From: Streptomyces sp.
GTDB lineage: Bacteria > Actinomycetota > Actinomycetes > Streptomycetales > Streptomycetaceae
NCBI RefSeq assembly: GCF_019510245.1
Contig: NZ_JAEKKT010000169.1
Coordinates: 1-44,372, forward strand
DNA: 44,372 nt
Direction of reading: 5' to 3'
Shown here: in pieces, positions 23,733 through 31,311 of the stretch
How the letters are laid out: each line of letters begins with the position of its first letter
How positions within the stretch are numbered: the stretch's first letter is position 1
Translations under genes and position numbers: made by a program
The notes under the pieces: generated by a model
Database searches by the model: none
Told to the model about the DNA's origin: nothing
What the model saw: the letters and a program-made list of their open reading frames with translations, nothing else

Positions 23733-23804
23733 GAGTATCCGCAGCGGCGTCGTAGTGCGTCGCCCCGGACCCACCGTGAAAGTCCACGAAAGAAGACACC
23801 CCAG

Positions 23805-24140
23805 CCGCCGTGCGGCTGGGACAGCTCAACCCGGTCAGACACTGGGCCTCATGGCACCGCACATCACACTCGCCATGCTCGCCCCGGCCTTCCTGGCCGT
23901 CTTGCCGCGGGCGCCGACCAGGACCGGCCCGCCGGCCCACTCCACCCCAGCCGCACCAACACACCTGTCCCAGTGACCGTCCCGGAGATCCGCCACCTTC
24001 TCGCCGCCGTCTTCACCACTCCGGTCACGTCCACAGCCGGGCTGCTGCACTGGTCCGACCGGCACAGACAACACCAGGCCACAGCCCGGCGCTGTCACTA
24101 CCAACGACGATCCGCGACGAACTCACCAGACAGATCATGA
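23805..24140 (+). pseudogene. IS701-type transposase, C-terminal remnant with frameshifts
   Basis: Two frames together give VRHWASWHR / HITLAMLAPAFLAV and, after a further break, VTVPEIRHLLAAVF then GLLHWSDRHRQHQATARRCH and YQRR. This is the conserved end of IS701-like transposases common in Streptomyces ('SWxRHiTLamLAhAfLAv ... t..EirrLL ... vl.WS.wRR.HQa.A..cHy.rR'). The catalytic part is absent and at least one base is missing after WHR. No terminal inverted repeats are recognisable. Confidence 0.6.
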
Positions 24141-24280
24141 AACCGCACCGGAGTGCTGGGGAGGAGCGTCGGCAGGGCCGGAGTCGCTGAGTCTGTCCGT
24201 CGCCTGTAAGGCGGCCAGGAATTGCCGGGCCGCCGGCCCATCGCGCGGGGAGTCCGGGGCCGGGCGGCACCGGTCGGCGG

Positions 24281-25432
24281 TCAGGCTCCGGGGTGCAGGC
24301 CGAGCCAGCCCGGTGAGGGGTCGCCCTTCACCTCACCGAAGTACAGGGCGAAGGTCTGCTTCCAGCGCTCGATCGCCGCGCGGTCGGCCATGAAGCGAGG
24401 GAAGCCGTCGAGGTTGCCGTTGGGGTACTCCCAGACGGGCCTCAGCCCGGTCGGCGGGGTGACATCGGTGCGGACCGACCAGCCGTTGGTGGCGGCCTTC
24501 TGCTGCTCGACGGAGAGCCGCCAGTTCAGGTACAGCTTGGCGGCGGTGGGGTTCTTGGCCTGCTTGAGGATCGCGGCCCGCTGTCCCCAGGACATGAACG
24601 GCGCCTGCTCGGGCAGCACCCACTTGACCGGCCCGGTGGACAGCGGCGCGCCGGAGCCGCCGATGCCGATGGCCTTCTGGCCGCTGGTGACGGCCGCGCT
24701 CGGGGTGTAGCTGCCGCGGGCGAACTGAAGGTCCTGGGTGGCCAGTCGAGCGAGCCAGTCCCAGCCGTACTTCTCCACGTAGAGGGTGTAGAGGTAGAGG
24801 ACCGCGTCGTCGTCGTGCGGGTAGGAGGAGGCGATCTTCCCCTTCCAGCGGGCGTCGGCCAGGTCGAGCGGACCGCTGGGGATGTCGGAGCCGACCGCGG
24901 CGGGACCGTACATGTAGCTGAAGGCACTGACCTGGACGGCGACCCACGCGCCGTGCGGGTCCTTGAAGGGAGCGTAGAGCTTGGAGAAACCGGCCGGCTT
25001 GTAGGCGAGCAGGCGGCCCTGCTCCTTCCAGCGCACGAAGTCCTGCACGGTCTGGAGCTGTACGACGTCGGGTATCAGGGTGTCGGTCGCGAACTGGTTG
25101 TCGACGCGAACGTCGTGGTACTTGCTGTAGTCGACGACCACTGTCAGGTCGATGTCCGGGAACCGGCTCTTGAAGCCGTTGCGGATTCCGTCCGCCTGGC
25201 TGGAGATGTCACCACCGGCGTAGAGCACGAGCTTGCCGCCCTCCGCGAGGGCTGCCTGGTAGAGCTCGTCAAGAGTCCGCTTCTCCTCGGCGCCGCCCGT
25301 CGCCACGCGCCCCGCAGAGGCTTGGCCGGTGGCGGCCTGAGCGGGGGTGACGGAGGCAGCGGCGACACCGAGACCGAGAGCGGCGCCCGCTCCGGTGGCA
25401 AGCAGGCGGCGTCGGCTGGGAAGGCTGGTCAT
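24281..25432 (-). CDS. ABC transporter substrate-binding protein, Tat signal, 383 aa
   Basis: ATG 25432; the start MTSLPSRRRLLATGAGAALG is a twin-arginine signal (SRRRLL) followed by an alanine-rich core, cleaved near AQAAT. The mature protein has the bilobed binding-protein pattern of Fe(III)/polyamine/thiamine types: LYQAALAEGGKLVLYAGGDI, FKSRFPDIDLTVVVDYSKYH, WVAVQVSAFSYMYGP, LAKSYP-like IASSYPHDDDAVLYLYTLYV, GQKAIGIGGSGAP. No permease or ATPase gene is next to it. Last gene of a minus-strand group with two SnoaL-like and one MBL-fold gene. A broken paralogue lies at 27292-27674. Confidence 0.88.
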   Translation of the reverse strand: MTSLPSRRRLLATGAGAALGLGVAAASVTPAQAATGQASAGRVATGGAEEKRTLDELYQAALAEGGKLVLYAGGDISSQADGIRNGFKSRFPDIDLTVVVDYSKYHDVRVDNQFATDTLIPDVVQLQTVQDFVRWKEQGRLLAYKPAGFSKLYAPFKDPHGAWVAVQVSAFSYMYGPAAVGSDIPSGPLDLADARWKGKIASSYPHDDDAVLYLYTLYVEKYGWDWLARLATQDLQFARGSYTPSAAVTSGQKAIGIGGSGAPLSTGPVKWVLPEQAPFMSWGQRAAILKQAKNPTAAKLYLNWRLSVEQQKAATNGWSVRTDVTPPTGLRPVWEYPNGNLDGFPRFMADRAAIERWKQTFALYFGEVKGDPSPGWLGLHPGA

Positions 25433-25553
25433 GGTGGGGGAGCCTCTCTGTCCGTTCTGTTCTGTTCGGTTGTCTGTGTGGTGCGGCTGGACCACGGCGG
25501 CGCAGCAGCACGGCGCCCGGGTACGGCACGGGTGCCGTGCTGCTGCTGTGGGG

Positions 25554-25934
25554 TCAGAACATGGTGTTGTCGTTGGCGCTCTTCTCGGGCACCTCCTGGA
25601 TCACGTCCCAGTGCTCTACGATCTTTCCGTCGGCGACGCGCCAGAAGTCCGCGACGGCCATGCCCCGGTCGCCGGGCTTGAGGTGCAGGTTGCTGTGGGT
25701 GACTACCAGGTCCCCTTCGGCGATCACGCGCTTGATGTCCAGCCGCAGGTCGGGGAACTGCCCGCGCAGCCAGTGCACATAGCCGACGAAGGCACCCGGG
25801 CCGTCCTGCGCCTCGGGGTTGTGCTGGGTGTAGCTCTCGCCGAGGTGTGCGGTGGCGGCCGCCTCGGGCTGGTAGTCGTTGAATGCCTGCTCGTAGAAGG
25901 CGGTCACGAGTGCCTTGTTGTCCTCAGCGGACAT
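25554..25934 (-). CDS. SnoaL/NTF2-like protein, 126 aa
   Basis: ATG 25934. The cone-shaped NTF2-like fold is indicated by NKALVTAFYEQAFNDYQPEA, YTQHNPEAQDGPGAFVGYVH, FPDLRLDIKRVIAEGDLVVT, HSNLHLKPGDRG, VADFWRVADGKIVEHWDVIQ and an end EVPEKSANDNTMF. This is the SnoaL-like 'predicted ester cyclase' subgroup with the HWDVIQ signature. No signal peptide. The same ending occurs twice in the secreted protein at 28852-29805, so the two are paralogues. Substrate unknown. Confidence 0.88.
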   Translation of the reverse strand: MSAEDNKALVTAFYEQAFNDYQPEAAATAHLGESYTQHNPEAQDGPGAFVGYVHWLRGQFPDLRLDIKRVIAEGDLVVTHSNLHLKPGDRGMAVADFWRVADGKIVEHWDVIQEVPEKSANDNTMF

Positions 25935-25969
25935 GTCTGTCTCCTGCCTCGCGGTGGGTGCGGTACGAC

Positions 25970-26380
25970 TCAGTCGTTCATGGCCTCGCGGACGAGCGCC
26001 GTGTCGACGAACTGTTCGAAGCGGACGATGAGTCCGCCCCGTACGACGAAGTGGTGCGCGACCCGGACGTCGATCGGCTTGCCCGTAGCCTTGTTGGTCG
26101 CGGTGTAGCGGGCGAGGACGACGACGTTCTCGCCGTCGACGACGTAGGTGTCGTCGTGGGCGGTCCAGCCGTCCCACTCCTTGCCGAGCTGCTCCATGAC
26201 GTTCGAGGTGACGCCCTCGGGCGTGCGATAGGTCCCGGCCAGCGGGAAGCCGGCCATCTCCGTCCACTCCACGTCGGGGGCGAGGGTGGCGCGCAGGGCG
26301 TCCAGGTCGCCGGCGGCCGAGGCCAGGTACTGGCGGCGGACGACGTCGGCGGGAGCCGTCGACGAGGCGAACTCGCTCAT
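25970..26380 (-). CDS. SnoaL-like (nuclear transport factor 2 family) protein, 136 aa
   Basis: ATG 26380. DVVRRQYLASAAGDLDALRA, TLAPDVEWTEMAGFPLAGTY, DTYVVDGENVVVLARYTATN and AHHFVVRGGLIVRFEQFVDT give the ketosteroid-isomerase/SnoaL fold ('W-tE..gfPlaGty'). It differs from the preceding SnoaL subgroup. The start lies 4 bp inside the end of the MBL-fold gene (stop at 26383), so the two are translated together. Confidence 0.88.
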   Translation of the reverse strand: MSEFASSTAPADVVRRQYLASAAGDLDALRATLAPDVEWTEMAGFPLAGTYRTPEGVTSNVMEQLGKEWDGWTAHDDTYVVDGENVVVLARYTATNKATGKPIDVRVAHHFVVRGGLIVRFEQFVDTALVREAMND

Positions 26381-26382
26381 CG

Positions 26383-27189
26383 TCAGCCCCACTTCATCTC
26401 GCCCTTGGCGACCTTCGAGCCGATCTGGGCGGCGATCAGCATGCCGTTGTCCGGGAAGCGCTTGACGAGGGCGTCGTTCAGCGCGGCACCGTCGGCGGCG
26501 TTGCCCAGCTCCTCCTCGAAGGCGATCAGGTAGGCGCGGGTGGCGGTGATGGCGGAGCCGTCGGCCGCGGTGCCGGGGAGGCGGTGGCCGGGGACGACCA
26601 GTTCCGGGTCGAGGGCGGCCATCTCGTCGAGCAGGTCGATCCAGGCGGCGCGGTCGCCGGGGGTGGGGGTGTCGGCGACCCAGACGTGCTCCTGCTGGAA
26701 GAGGAGGACGCCGCCGAGCAGGGCGCGGTGCTCGGCCTGCCAGAGGTAGTGGCGGTCGGGCAGGCCGGCCGGGCCGCCCTTGAGCTCGAAGCGGTGGCCC
26801 TCCAGGGTGAGGTCGCCGGTCAGCGGCTCCAGGTCGACCAGGCGGGTGGGGAGGTTCGGGCCGAGCGCCGCCCAGGCCTTCAGCTTGCCCTCGTAGGAGT
26901 GCTTGATGTGCTCGATGACGATCGGGGTGGCGACGAACCTCGCCTCGGGGAAGGCGTCGGCGATCACCTCGGCGCCGAAGTAGAAGTCGGGGTCGCCGTG
27001 GGAGACGAAGACGGTGGTCAGCGTCTTGCCGGAGTCGAGGATCTCGGCGGCCAGGCGGTGGCCGTCGGCGCGGGTGAAGGCGGCGTCCACCAGCAGTGCT
27101 TCGTTCTCACCGGTGACAAGGGTGGCCGTCTTGTTCTTGCTGCCGGCCGGGAAGTCGAGGTCGAGGACCTTGAAGGAGAGAGTGCTCAT
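26383..27189 (-). CDS. MBL-fold hydrolase with altered metal motif, 268 aa
   Basis: ATG 27189. The metallo-beta-lactamase fold is clear: NKTATLVTGENEALLVDAAF (strand plus Asp), VFVSHGDPDFYFGAEVIADA, WIDLLDEMAALDPELVVPGH. The canonical HxHxDH metal motif is replaced by HGDPDFYF, so the second and third histidines are missing, while later His residues (VPGHRLPG) remain. This variant is typical of a subgroup found in actinomycetes; whether it binds two metals is unclear. First intact gene of the minus-strand group facing the MarR gene. Confidence 0.85.
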   Translation of the reverse strand: MSTLSFKVLDLDFPAGSKNKTATLVTGENEALLVDAAFTRADGHRLAAEILDSGKTLTTVFVSHGDPDFYFGAEVIADAFPEARFVATPIVIEHIKHSYEGKLKAWAALGPNLPTRLVDLEPLTGDLTLEGHRFELKGGPAGLPDRHYLWQAEHRALLGGVLLFQQEHVWVADTPTPGDRAAWIDLLDEMAALDPELVVPGHRLPGTAADGSAITATRAYLIAFEEELGNAADGAALNDALVKRFPDNGMLIAAQIGSKVAKGEMKWG

Positions 27190-27291
27190 GCGTGCTTCCT
27201 CGGGTGAAGGGTGATGGTCGGGGAAATCGCCTCGCGGCGCGGTGTACGACGCGAACCGGGTCGAGGCGGGCAGCCCGTGTCGAGCAGGGGT

Positions 27292-27674
27292 TCAGCCTTG
27301 GGTGCCCTGCTGGTCGATCGGGTGGAGGCTGAGGACGTGGGGTCGGACGAGTTGGCGCCATGTACATCGCCGATGTGGAGGCCGAGGCGGGCCTTGTAGC
27401 GGTCGCGGGCAGCGCGGCTTCTTCTCGAACGCGTTCTTGAGGTAGTCGTCCTGCCCGGACCTGTCACCACCGGTGAAGACGACGTGCCGGCCGCCTTCGG
27501 CCACGGCCTGCCGGTACAGCGCCCGCAACCGGGCCTCCTCGTTTGAGCCGGTCCGCTCGGCGGTGGAGGAGGTGGCGGCGTCGGCCGAAGTGGGCGCGCC
27601 GCAGACAGGCCGGACGCGAGACCGCCGTCCATGGGCGCTACGACGCCGAAGGCGGCCAGGACGCGCTTTCCCAT
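27292..27674 (-). pseudogene. substrate-binding protein remnant (paralogue of 24281-25432)
   Basis: ATG 27674 starts MGKRVLAAFGVVAPMDGGLA, a signal-peptide-like run. A shifted frame then gives SNEEARLRALYRQAVAEGGR, HVVFTGGDRSGQDDYLKNAF, which matches the intact neighbour's LDELYQAALAEGGKLVLYAGGD. After that the frame shifts again and the remaining ~280 residues are missing. It stands between the MarR operator and the MBL-fold gene, so the operon originally began with it. Confidence 0.65.
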
Positions 27675-27728
27675 GGGGCGGACTCCACATCTGTGGGGTG
27701 GACACGGCGAAGTATCTGCCGACGCAGA

Positions 27729-27754
27729 CAATATCTCTGCTACAACAGATATTG
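27729..27754. promoter_or_regulatory. candidate MarR operator
   Basis: CAATATCT - N10 - AGATATTG, a perfect 8-bp inverted repeat in an AT-rich gap between the MarR gene start (27800) and the divergent minus-strand group. Confidence 0.65.
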
Positions 27755-27799
27755 CAACGGCAGATTCTTCCGCTCATGTCCTTCTGTCATCCTTGAGGA

Positions 27800-28237
27800 G
27801 TGAACGAGCAACTGCTGAACGACGACGACGTGACACTCTTCGGTCTCTTCGTGGAGGCCCACAGCCGTATCAAGCCCCTGGTGAACCGCGATCTCGATAT
27901 ACCGCACACCTGGTTCGAAGTGCTGCTGCGGCTGGGCCGCACCCCCGGCCACCAGCTCCGCATGACGGACCTGGCAGAGGCCGTGTCCTTCAGCTCGGGC
28001 GGCTTCACCCGGCTCGCCGACCGCATGGAAAAGGAGGGACTCATCCGCCGCGACCCCGATCCTGCCGACCGACGAGCCGCACTCGCCGTACTGACCGACA
28101 AGGGCGGTCAGGCGCTCGACCACGCACTGACCGCCCACGTCTCCCACCTGCGCAACCACCTAGCGGGACCACTCTCAGCCGAGGACCGCCGCCACCTCGA
28201 GCGCATCCTGCGCACGCTCCGCGACGCGAACGCGTAA
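27800..28237 (+). CDS. MarR-family transcriptional regulator, 145 aa
   Basis: GTG 27800 with GAGGA very close upstream. The winged HTH is at ~35-110: WFEVLLRLGRTPGHQLRMTD, LAEAVSFSSGGFTRLADRME, KEGLIRRDPDPADRRAALAV, LTDKG. Flanking helices form the dimer interface. It is divergent from the substrate-binding/MBL/SnoaL group, with an inverted repeat at 27729-27754 in the gap, so control of that group and itself is likely. Ligand unknown. Confidence 0.92.
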   Translation: MNEQLLNDDDVTLFGLFVEAHSRIKPLVNRDLDIPHTWFEVLLRLGRTPGHQLRMTDLAEAVSFSSGGFTRLADRMEKEGLIRRDPDPADRRAALAVLTDKGGQALDHALTAHVSHLRNHLAGPLSAEDRRHLERILRTLRDANA

Positions 28238-28414
28238 GTTCCTGCCCTTGATCCGGATCACCGTCGCGGGCTTCGGACTCCACTGCGAGAAGTCGCCGAC
28301 AGCCATCCGGTCCACCGCGGCGGCCCAGGACGCGCAGGTCTGACGGGTGTACTGACTGGGCTCGGTGATCTGGGGGTGTTCGGCGTCCAGCCGGCGGCCG
28401 ATCTCGGCGAGCAC
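28238..28414 (-). pseudogene. tyrosine integrase remnant (N-terminal SAM-like domain)
   Basis: The minus frame reads LAEIGRRLDAEHPQITEPSQ, YTRQTCASWAAAVDRMAVGD, FSQWSPKPATVIRIKGRNL, the core-binding domain of transposon-type tyrosine recombinases of Streptomyces ('HPqitep.qWtR..caawvaaVdrm.vGdy'). It is cut off where it meets the end of the MarR gene. Confidence 0.6.
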
Positions 28415-28499
28415 GCTGTGGTAGCTGCTTCCCGGCGTCCTGGGCCCCCGCTGGGCCTACGCCGGCTGTCACGCCCCGGTGCTGTACGCCCAGCTCCTG

Positions 28500-28851
28500 C
28501 GCTGATCGAGGGCCGCGTCCAGGCCCAGAGCCTCACCGACACCCCAGACCACGAGGTCACCCGTTCCTGCGCGGGCGCCGCTCTCCCTTCCCCGCCGTGG
28601 CCCGTCGAGGTCACCGACGACGAGCGGAGCACCGTCCTGACCGCCGCGGACGGCGGGGCCCTGCGCCTGCACCGCGCCCTGGCCCCCACCGCACCCGACA
28701 CCCGCCCCGAGACGGCGGCCGGCCAGGTCAGCGGCGCCTGGGAGGCGGCCGACGGCACCCGCGCCCGGGCGGTGGTCGCACCGCCCGGGCGGTGGTCGCC
28801 ACCGTGCGCACCGACGGACCGGCACGGGGCCGACGGGCGGGGCCTCGGCCT
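28500..28851 (+). pseudogene. unidentified gene remnant with 20-bp tandem duplication
   Basis: A plus frame (HEVTRSCAGAALPSPPWPVE, VTDDERSTVLTAADGGALRL, GAWEAADGTRARAVV) reads like coding DNA and then breaks at 28761-28800, where a 20-bp unit (CGCCCGGGCGGTGGTCGC plus two bases) is present twice. Removing one copy restores a frame continuing RAVVATVRTDGPARGRRAG. I do not recognise the protein. Confidence 0.35.
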
Positions 28852-29805
28852 CTAGAACATGCCGTTGCCGTTGGCGGAGGTCTCCGGGACGTTCTGGATG
28901 ACATCCCAGTGCTCGACGATCTTGCCGTTCCGCACCCGGAACAGGTCCAGGATCGCCGTGCCCCGGTCTCCCGGATAGTTGACGTAGTCGCTGTGGATGG
29001 CCACCAGGTCGCCCTCGGCGATGATCCGCTTCGGGGTGACCGTCAGCTGCGGTGCCGAGGCGAAGTAACCGCCGAGGCCGACCTTCGCGGCGGGCACGCC
29101 GCTCTGCATCTGCGTGTTGTGCTGGAGGTAGCCGGGGTCCCAGTAGCGGTCGAGGGCGGTCAGGTCCTTGTGGACTATGAGCTCGTCGAAGGCCTTGACG
29201 ACCAGTGCCTCGTTGGCCTGGGTGAGCCGGTGGTCCAGGGGCTGCGAGACCTGCGGTGAACTCAGCGTCGAGAACATGTCGTTGCCACTGGCCGTCGCGT
29301 CCGGCACGTTCTGGATCACGTCCCAGTGCTCGGCGATCTTCCCGCCCTGGAAGCGGAAGATGTCGATGACGGCCGCGCCCTTGGTGCCCGGGACCAGCAC
29401 CACGTTGGAGTGGAGCATCACGAGGTCGCCCTGGGAGATGACCCGCTTGACGTTGTAGCGGGCGTCGGGGAACTGCTGGTGGATCGAGGTGGCCAGGGCC
29501 TTGAGGCCCGCCGCCCCGTCGGCCGCGGTCGGGTTGTGCTGGATGTAGTCGGGCCGTACGTAGCGGTCGACGACCGCGGTGTCACCGTGCTCGAACACCC
29601 TCTTGGTGACGGTGATGGCGACGGTCTTCTGGTAACCGAGGCGGGCGGCATCGCCGTAGCCGCCCTGGCCGTGCGCCGCGTGCCCGGCGGCCGGGCCGTG
29701 CGGGGACGCCACGGCGGGTACGGCGGTCGCGCCCAGGACCGCGGCGGCGGCGAGGAAGGCGACGACGGCCCTGCGGGCGGGGGTGGTGGGGGCAGTAGGG
29801 GGCAT
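28852..29805 (-). CDS. secreted protein with two tandem SnoaL/NTF2-like domains, 317 aa
   Basis: ATG 29805 (GGAG upstream). A signal peptide of ~38 residues (RRAVVAFLAAAAVLGATAVP, cleavage near VASP) is followed by a His/Gly-rich linker. Domain 1 (~55-180) has YIQHNPTAADGAAGLKALAT, KRVISQGDLVMLHSNVVLVP, GGKIAEHWDVIQNVPDATAS. Domain 2 (~200-317) has YLQHNTQMQSGVPAAKVGLG, KRIIAEGDLVAIHSDYVNYP, GKIVEHWDVIQNVPETSANG. The two halves are clear internal duplicates of the cytoplasmic protein at 25554-25934. An extracytoplasmic tandem SnoaL protein is uncommon; function unknown. Confidence 0.85.
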   Translation of the reverse strand: MPPTAPTTPARRAVVAFLAAAAVLGATAVPAVASPHGPAAGHAAHGQGGYGDAARLGYQKTVAITVTKRVFEHGDTAVVDRYVRPDYIQHNPTAADGAAGLKALATSIHQQFPDARYNVKRVISQGDLVMLHSNVVLVPGTKGAAVIDIFRFQGGKIAEHWDVIQNVPDATASGNDMFSTLSSPQVSQPLDHRLTQANEALVVKAFDELIVHKDLTALDRYWDPGYLQHNTQMQSGVPAAKVGLGGYFASAPQLTVTPKRIIAEGDLVAIHSDYVNYPGDRGTAILDLFRVRNGKIVEHWDVIQNVPETSANGNGMF

Positions 29806-29848
29806 GGTGCGCTCCAAACGTCTCATGCGTGCCAAACCGGAAAGTAGA

Positions 29849-29860
29849 TTGAAGCTTCAA
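29849..29860. promoter_or_regulatory. palindrome upstream of the tandem SnoaL gene
   Basis: TTGAAGCTTCAA, a perfect 12-bp palindrome 44 bp before the start at 29805, followed by CTCTGC-N4-GGCAGA. Position and symmetry suggest an operator; the regulator is not known. Confidence 0.5.
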
Positions 29861-29984
29861 ACTCTGCATTGGCAGATAACCACCGTGGAGCAGTCCATGT
29901 CAACCGTCTTTGCCGCCCCTTGGCGCTCCTTGCCCCTCCTCGACGCTCTTGCCCGGGGCGCACTCGAAGCCGTGGGCCAGGTGG

Positions 29985-30303
29985 TCAACGGGTGGTTGCC
30001 GCCCGGGATCCGGACCCTCTGGTGCTGCCGGGAGTGCGGCAGGGTGAAGGTGCTGTCCTTGGCGAGGACCAGCGTGCCGGTGCCGGACACGCGAAGGGCT
30101 CCTTCACCGCTGATCACGCCGGTGTGCGTGTGGGTTCCCTGCGGGACGCGCACGACCGCGTCGCCGGTCAGGACGACGTCACGGTTCGCCAGGACGGCCG
30201 AGGTGATGTCGCCGTCTGCGGCGATCGCGCCGCCCACCGCAACCACCGGTGCGACGGCTCCCGCGACGAGAGCCGGGGAACGGTTCCCTTTCGTGCCGTG
30301 CAC
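29985..30303 (-). pseudogene. secreted beta-helix-like protein, N-terminal remnant
   Basis: GTG 30303 opens MHGTKGNRSPALVAGAVAPV, an export signal, followed by a repetitive beta pattern: TSAVLANRDVVLTGDAVVRV, THTHTGVISGEGALRVSGTG, TLVLAKDSTFTLPHSRQHQR. This looks like the first coils of a secreted parallel beta-helix protein (pectin-lyase-like or autotransporter-like). After GGNHPLTT the frame turns into noise and the rest is missing. Confidence 0.5.
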
Positions 30304-30330
30304 CGGTCGCCGGGAAAACAGCGTCGGGGG

Positions 30331-30340
30331 CGGCAACCTT
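30331..30340 (+). promoter_or_regulatory. weaker copy of the CGGCAACCTT element
   Basis: CGGCAACCTT here matches the core of the element at 20924, 32263 and 37109, 60 bp upstream of the short secreted ORF at 30400, but the flanking bases differ. Confidence 0.35.
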
Positions 30341-30399
30341 CTCGTCCTCTGCGGCAACTGGGAGCTGGAAGGCCGAGTCGAACTACCGGATGGACGGGC

Positions 30400-30624
30400 A
30401 TGAGGGAAACGAAGCACGCCGCGCCGCAACCGTGGCGCAGGCGCGGACTGGTCCCGGGCATTGCCTCGGGGCTGCTGGTCGTCGGTGCGCCGGCGTGCCG
30501 CCGCTCCGGGAGCGGAGCCGGTGTCAGGATCACCGACATCTACCGGGAGCGGCTGACCGTCGACGGCACCGGCGTGCAGCCGGACGCCGCGCAGCCGACC
30601 GGCGTCCGGTTCGCCCGGCATTGA
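30400..30624 (+). pseudogene. short secreted protein or N-terminal fragment of a secreted enzyme, 74 aa
   Basis: ATG 30400 gives a basic start and hydrophobic core (RRRGLVPGIASGLLVVGAPA), then SGAGVRITDIYRERLTVDGT, GVQPDAAQPTGVRFARH. The export signal followed by a 'VDGTGVQPDAAQPTGVRFA' sentence resembles the first residues of large secreted glycosidases, with the remainder lost. It lies downstream of the weak CGGCAACCTT element and upstream of the ECF sigma gene. Confidence 0.4.
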
Positions 30625-30780
30625 CCAGCCCACATGACCAGCCCACCGATCCGCCTTCACCGCCCCGCCACCGAACGCGACCGCTGTTCGAATCCAGGGC
30701 TGGGCACTGTTAGGCTGCGCTCCCCGTTGTTGAACGCGCAATCAACGCGCACATCATTGCCAGGAGAGGGCGACCGGGGG

Positions 30781-31311
30781 ATGGTCCTCGATGACGCGTC
30801 CGCGGAGTTCCACGAATTCTTCGAACGCCACTATGCCGAGCTCGCCCGTCTGGCACACCTCCTGACCGGTGAGACCGACGCGGCGGACGACCTCGCGGCG
30901 GATGCCCTGGTCGCCCTGTGGCAGCGCTGGGACCGGTTGCGGCAGGCCGACCACCCGCTCGCCTACGCCCGCGGTGTGGTGGCCAACCTGGCGCGCGGAC
31001 GGATCCGCAGCGCGGTGCGCGAGCGACGCCGGATCACACTCTTCTGGTCCCGCAGCCCCGAGAAGGTGGAGGGGCCGGACATGGCGGCCGTGCTGGACGT
31101 CCGCGCGGCGCTCGCCCGGCTGCCGTTCCGCAAGCGTGCCTGCGTGGTGCTGCGGCACGCCTTCGACCTGTCGGAGAAGGACACGGCGGCGGCGCTGGGC
31201 ATCTCGGTCGGTACGGTGAAGAGCCAGACCTCGAAGGGAATGGCCGAGCTGGAAAGGATACTTGGCGCACGCGCGGGCGGGGACCTGGTGGCAGGGAGGA
31301 GGAACCGGTGA
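30781..31311 (+). CDS. ECF sigma factor (SigE-family type), 176 aa
   Basis: ATG 30781 with AGGAGAGGG upstream. Region 2: FHEFFERHYAELARLAHLLT, DAADDLAADALVALWQRWDR, YARGVVANLARGRIRSAVRE. Region 4: ALARLPFRKRACVVLRHAFD, LSEKDTAAALGISVGTVKSQ, TSKGMAELERIL. This matches the SigE70-type ECF group common in actinomycetes. It overlaps the next gene by 4 bp (GTGA), which encodes a membrane-anchored partner. Immediately downstream of the pair begins the GH10-GH62 gene with its own promoter element. Confidence 0.92.
   Translation: MVLDDASAEFHEFFERHYAELARLAHLLTGETDAADDLAADALVALWQRWDRLRQADHPLAYARGVVANLARGRIRSAVRERRRITLFWSRSPEKVEGPDMAAVLDVRAALARLPFRKRACVVLRHAFDLSEKDTAAALGISVGTVKSQTSKGMAELERILGARAGGDLVAGRRNR

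Noticed and set aside
20709..23774. 1021-codon minus-strand frame across the GH74 gene
   Set aside because: It is the antisense of the GH74 gene, full of Gly/Ala/Arg/Val typical of high-GC shadows, with no domain; only its last ~40 codons overlap a real LysR relic.
30685..30712. GTTCGAATCC, looking like a tRNA T-loop
   Set aside because: Only three bases pair around the loop and no acceptor, D or anticodon arm is found on either side.
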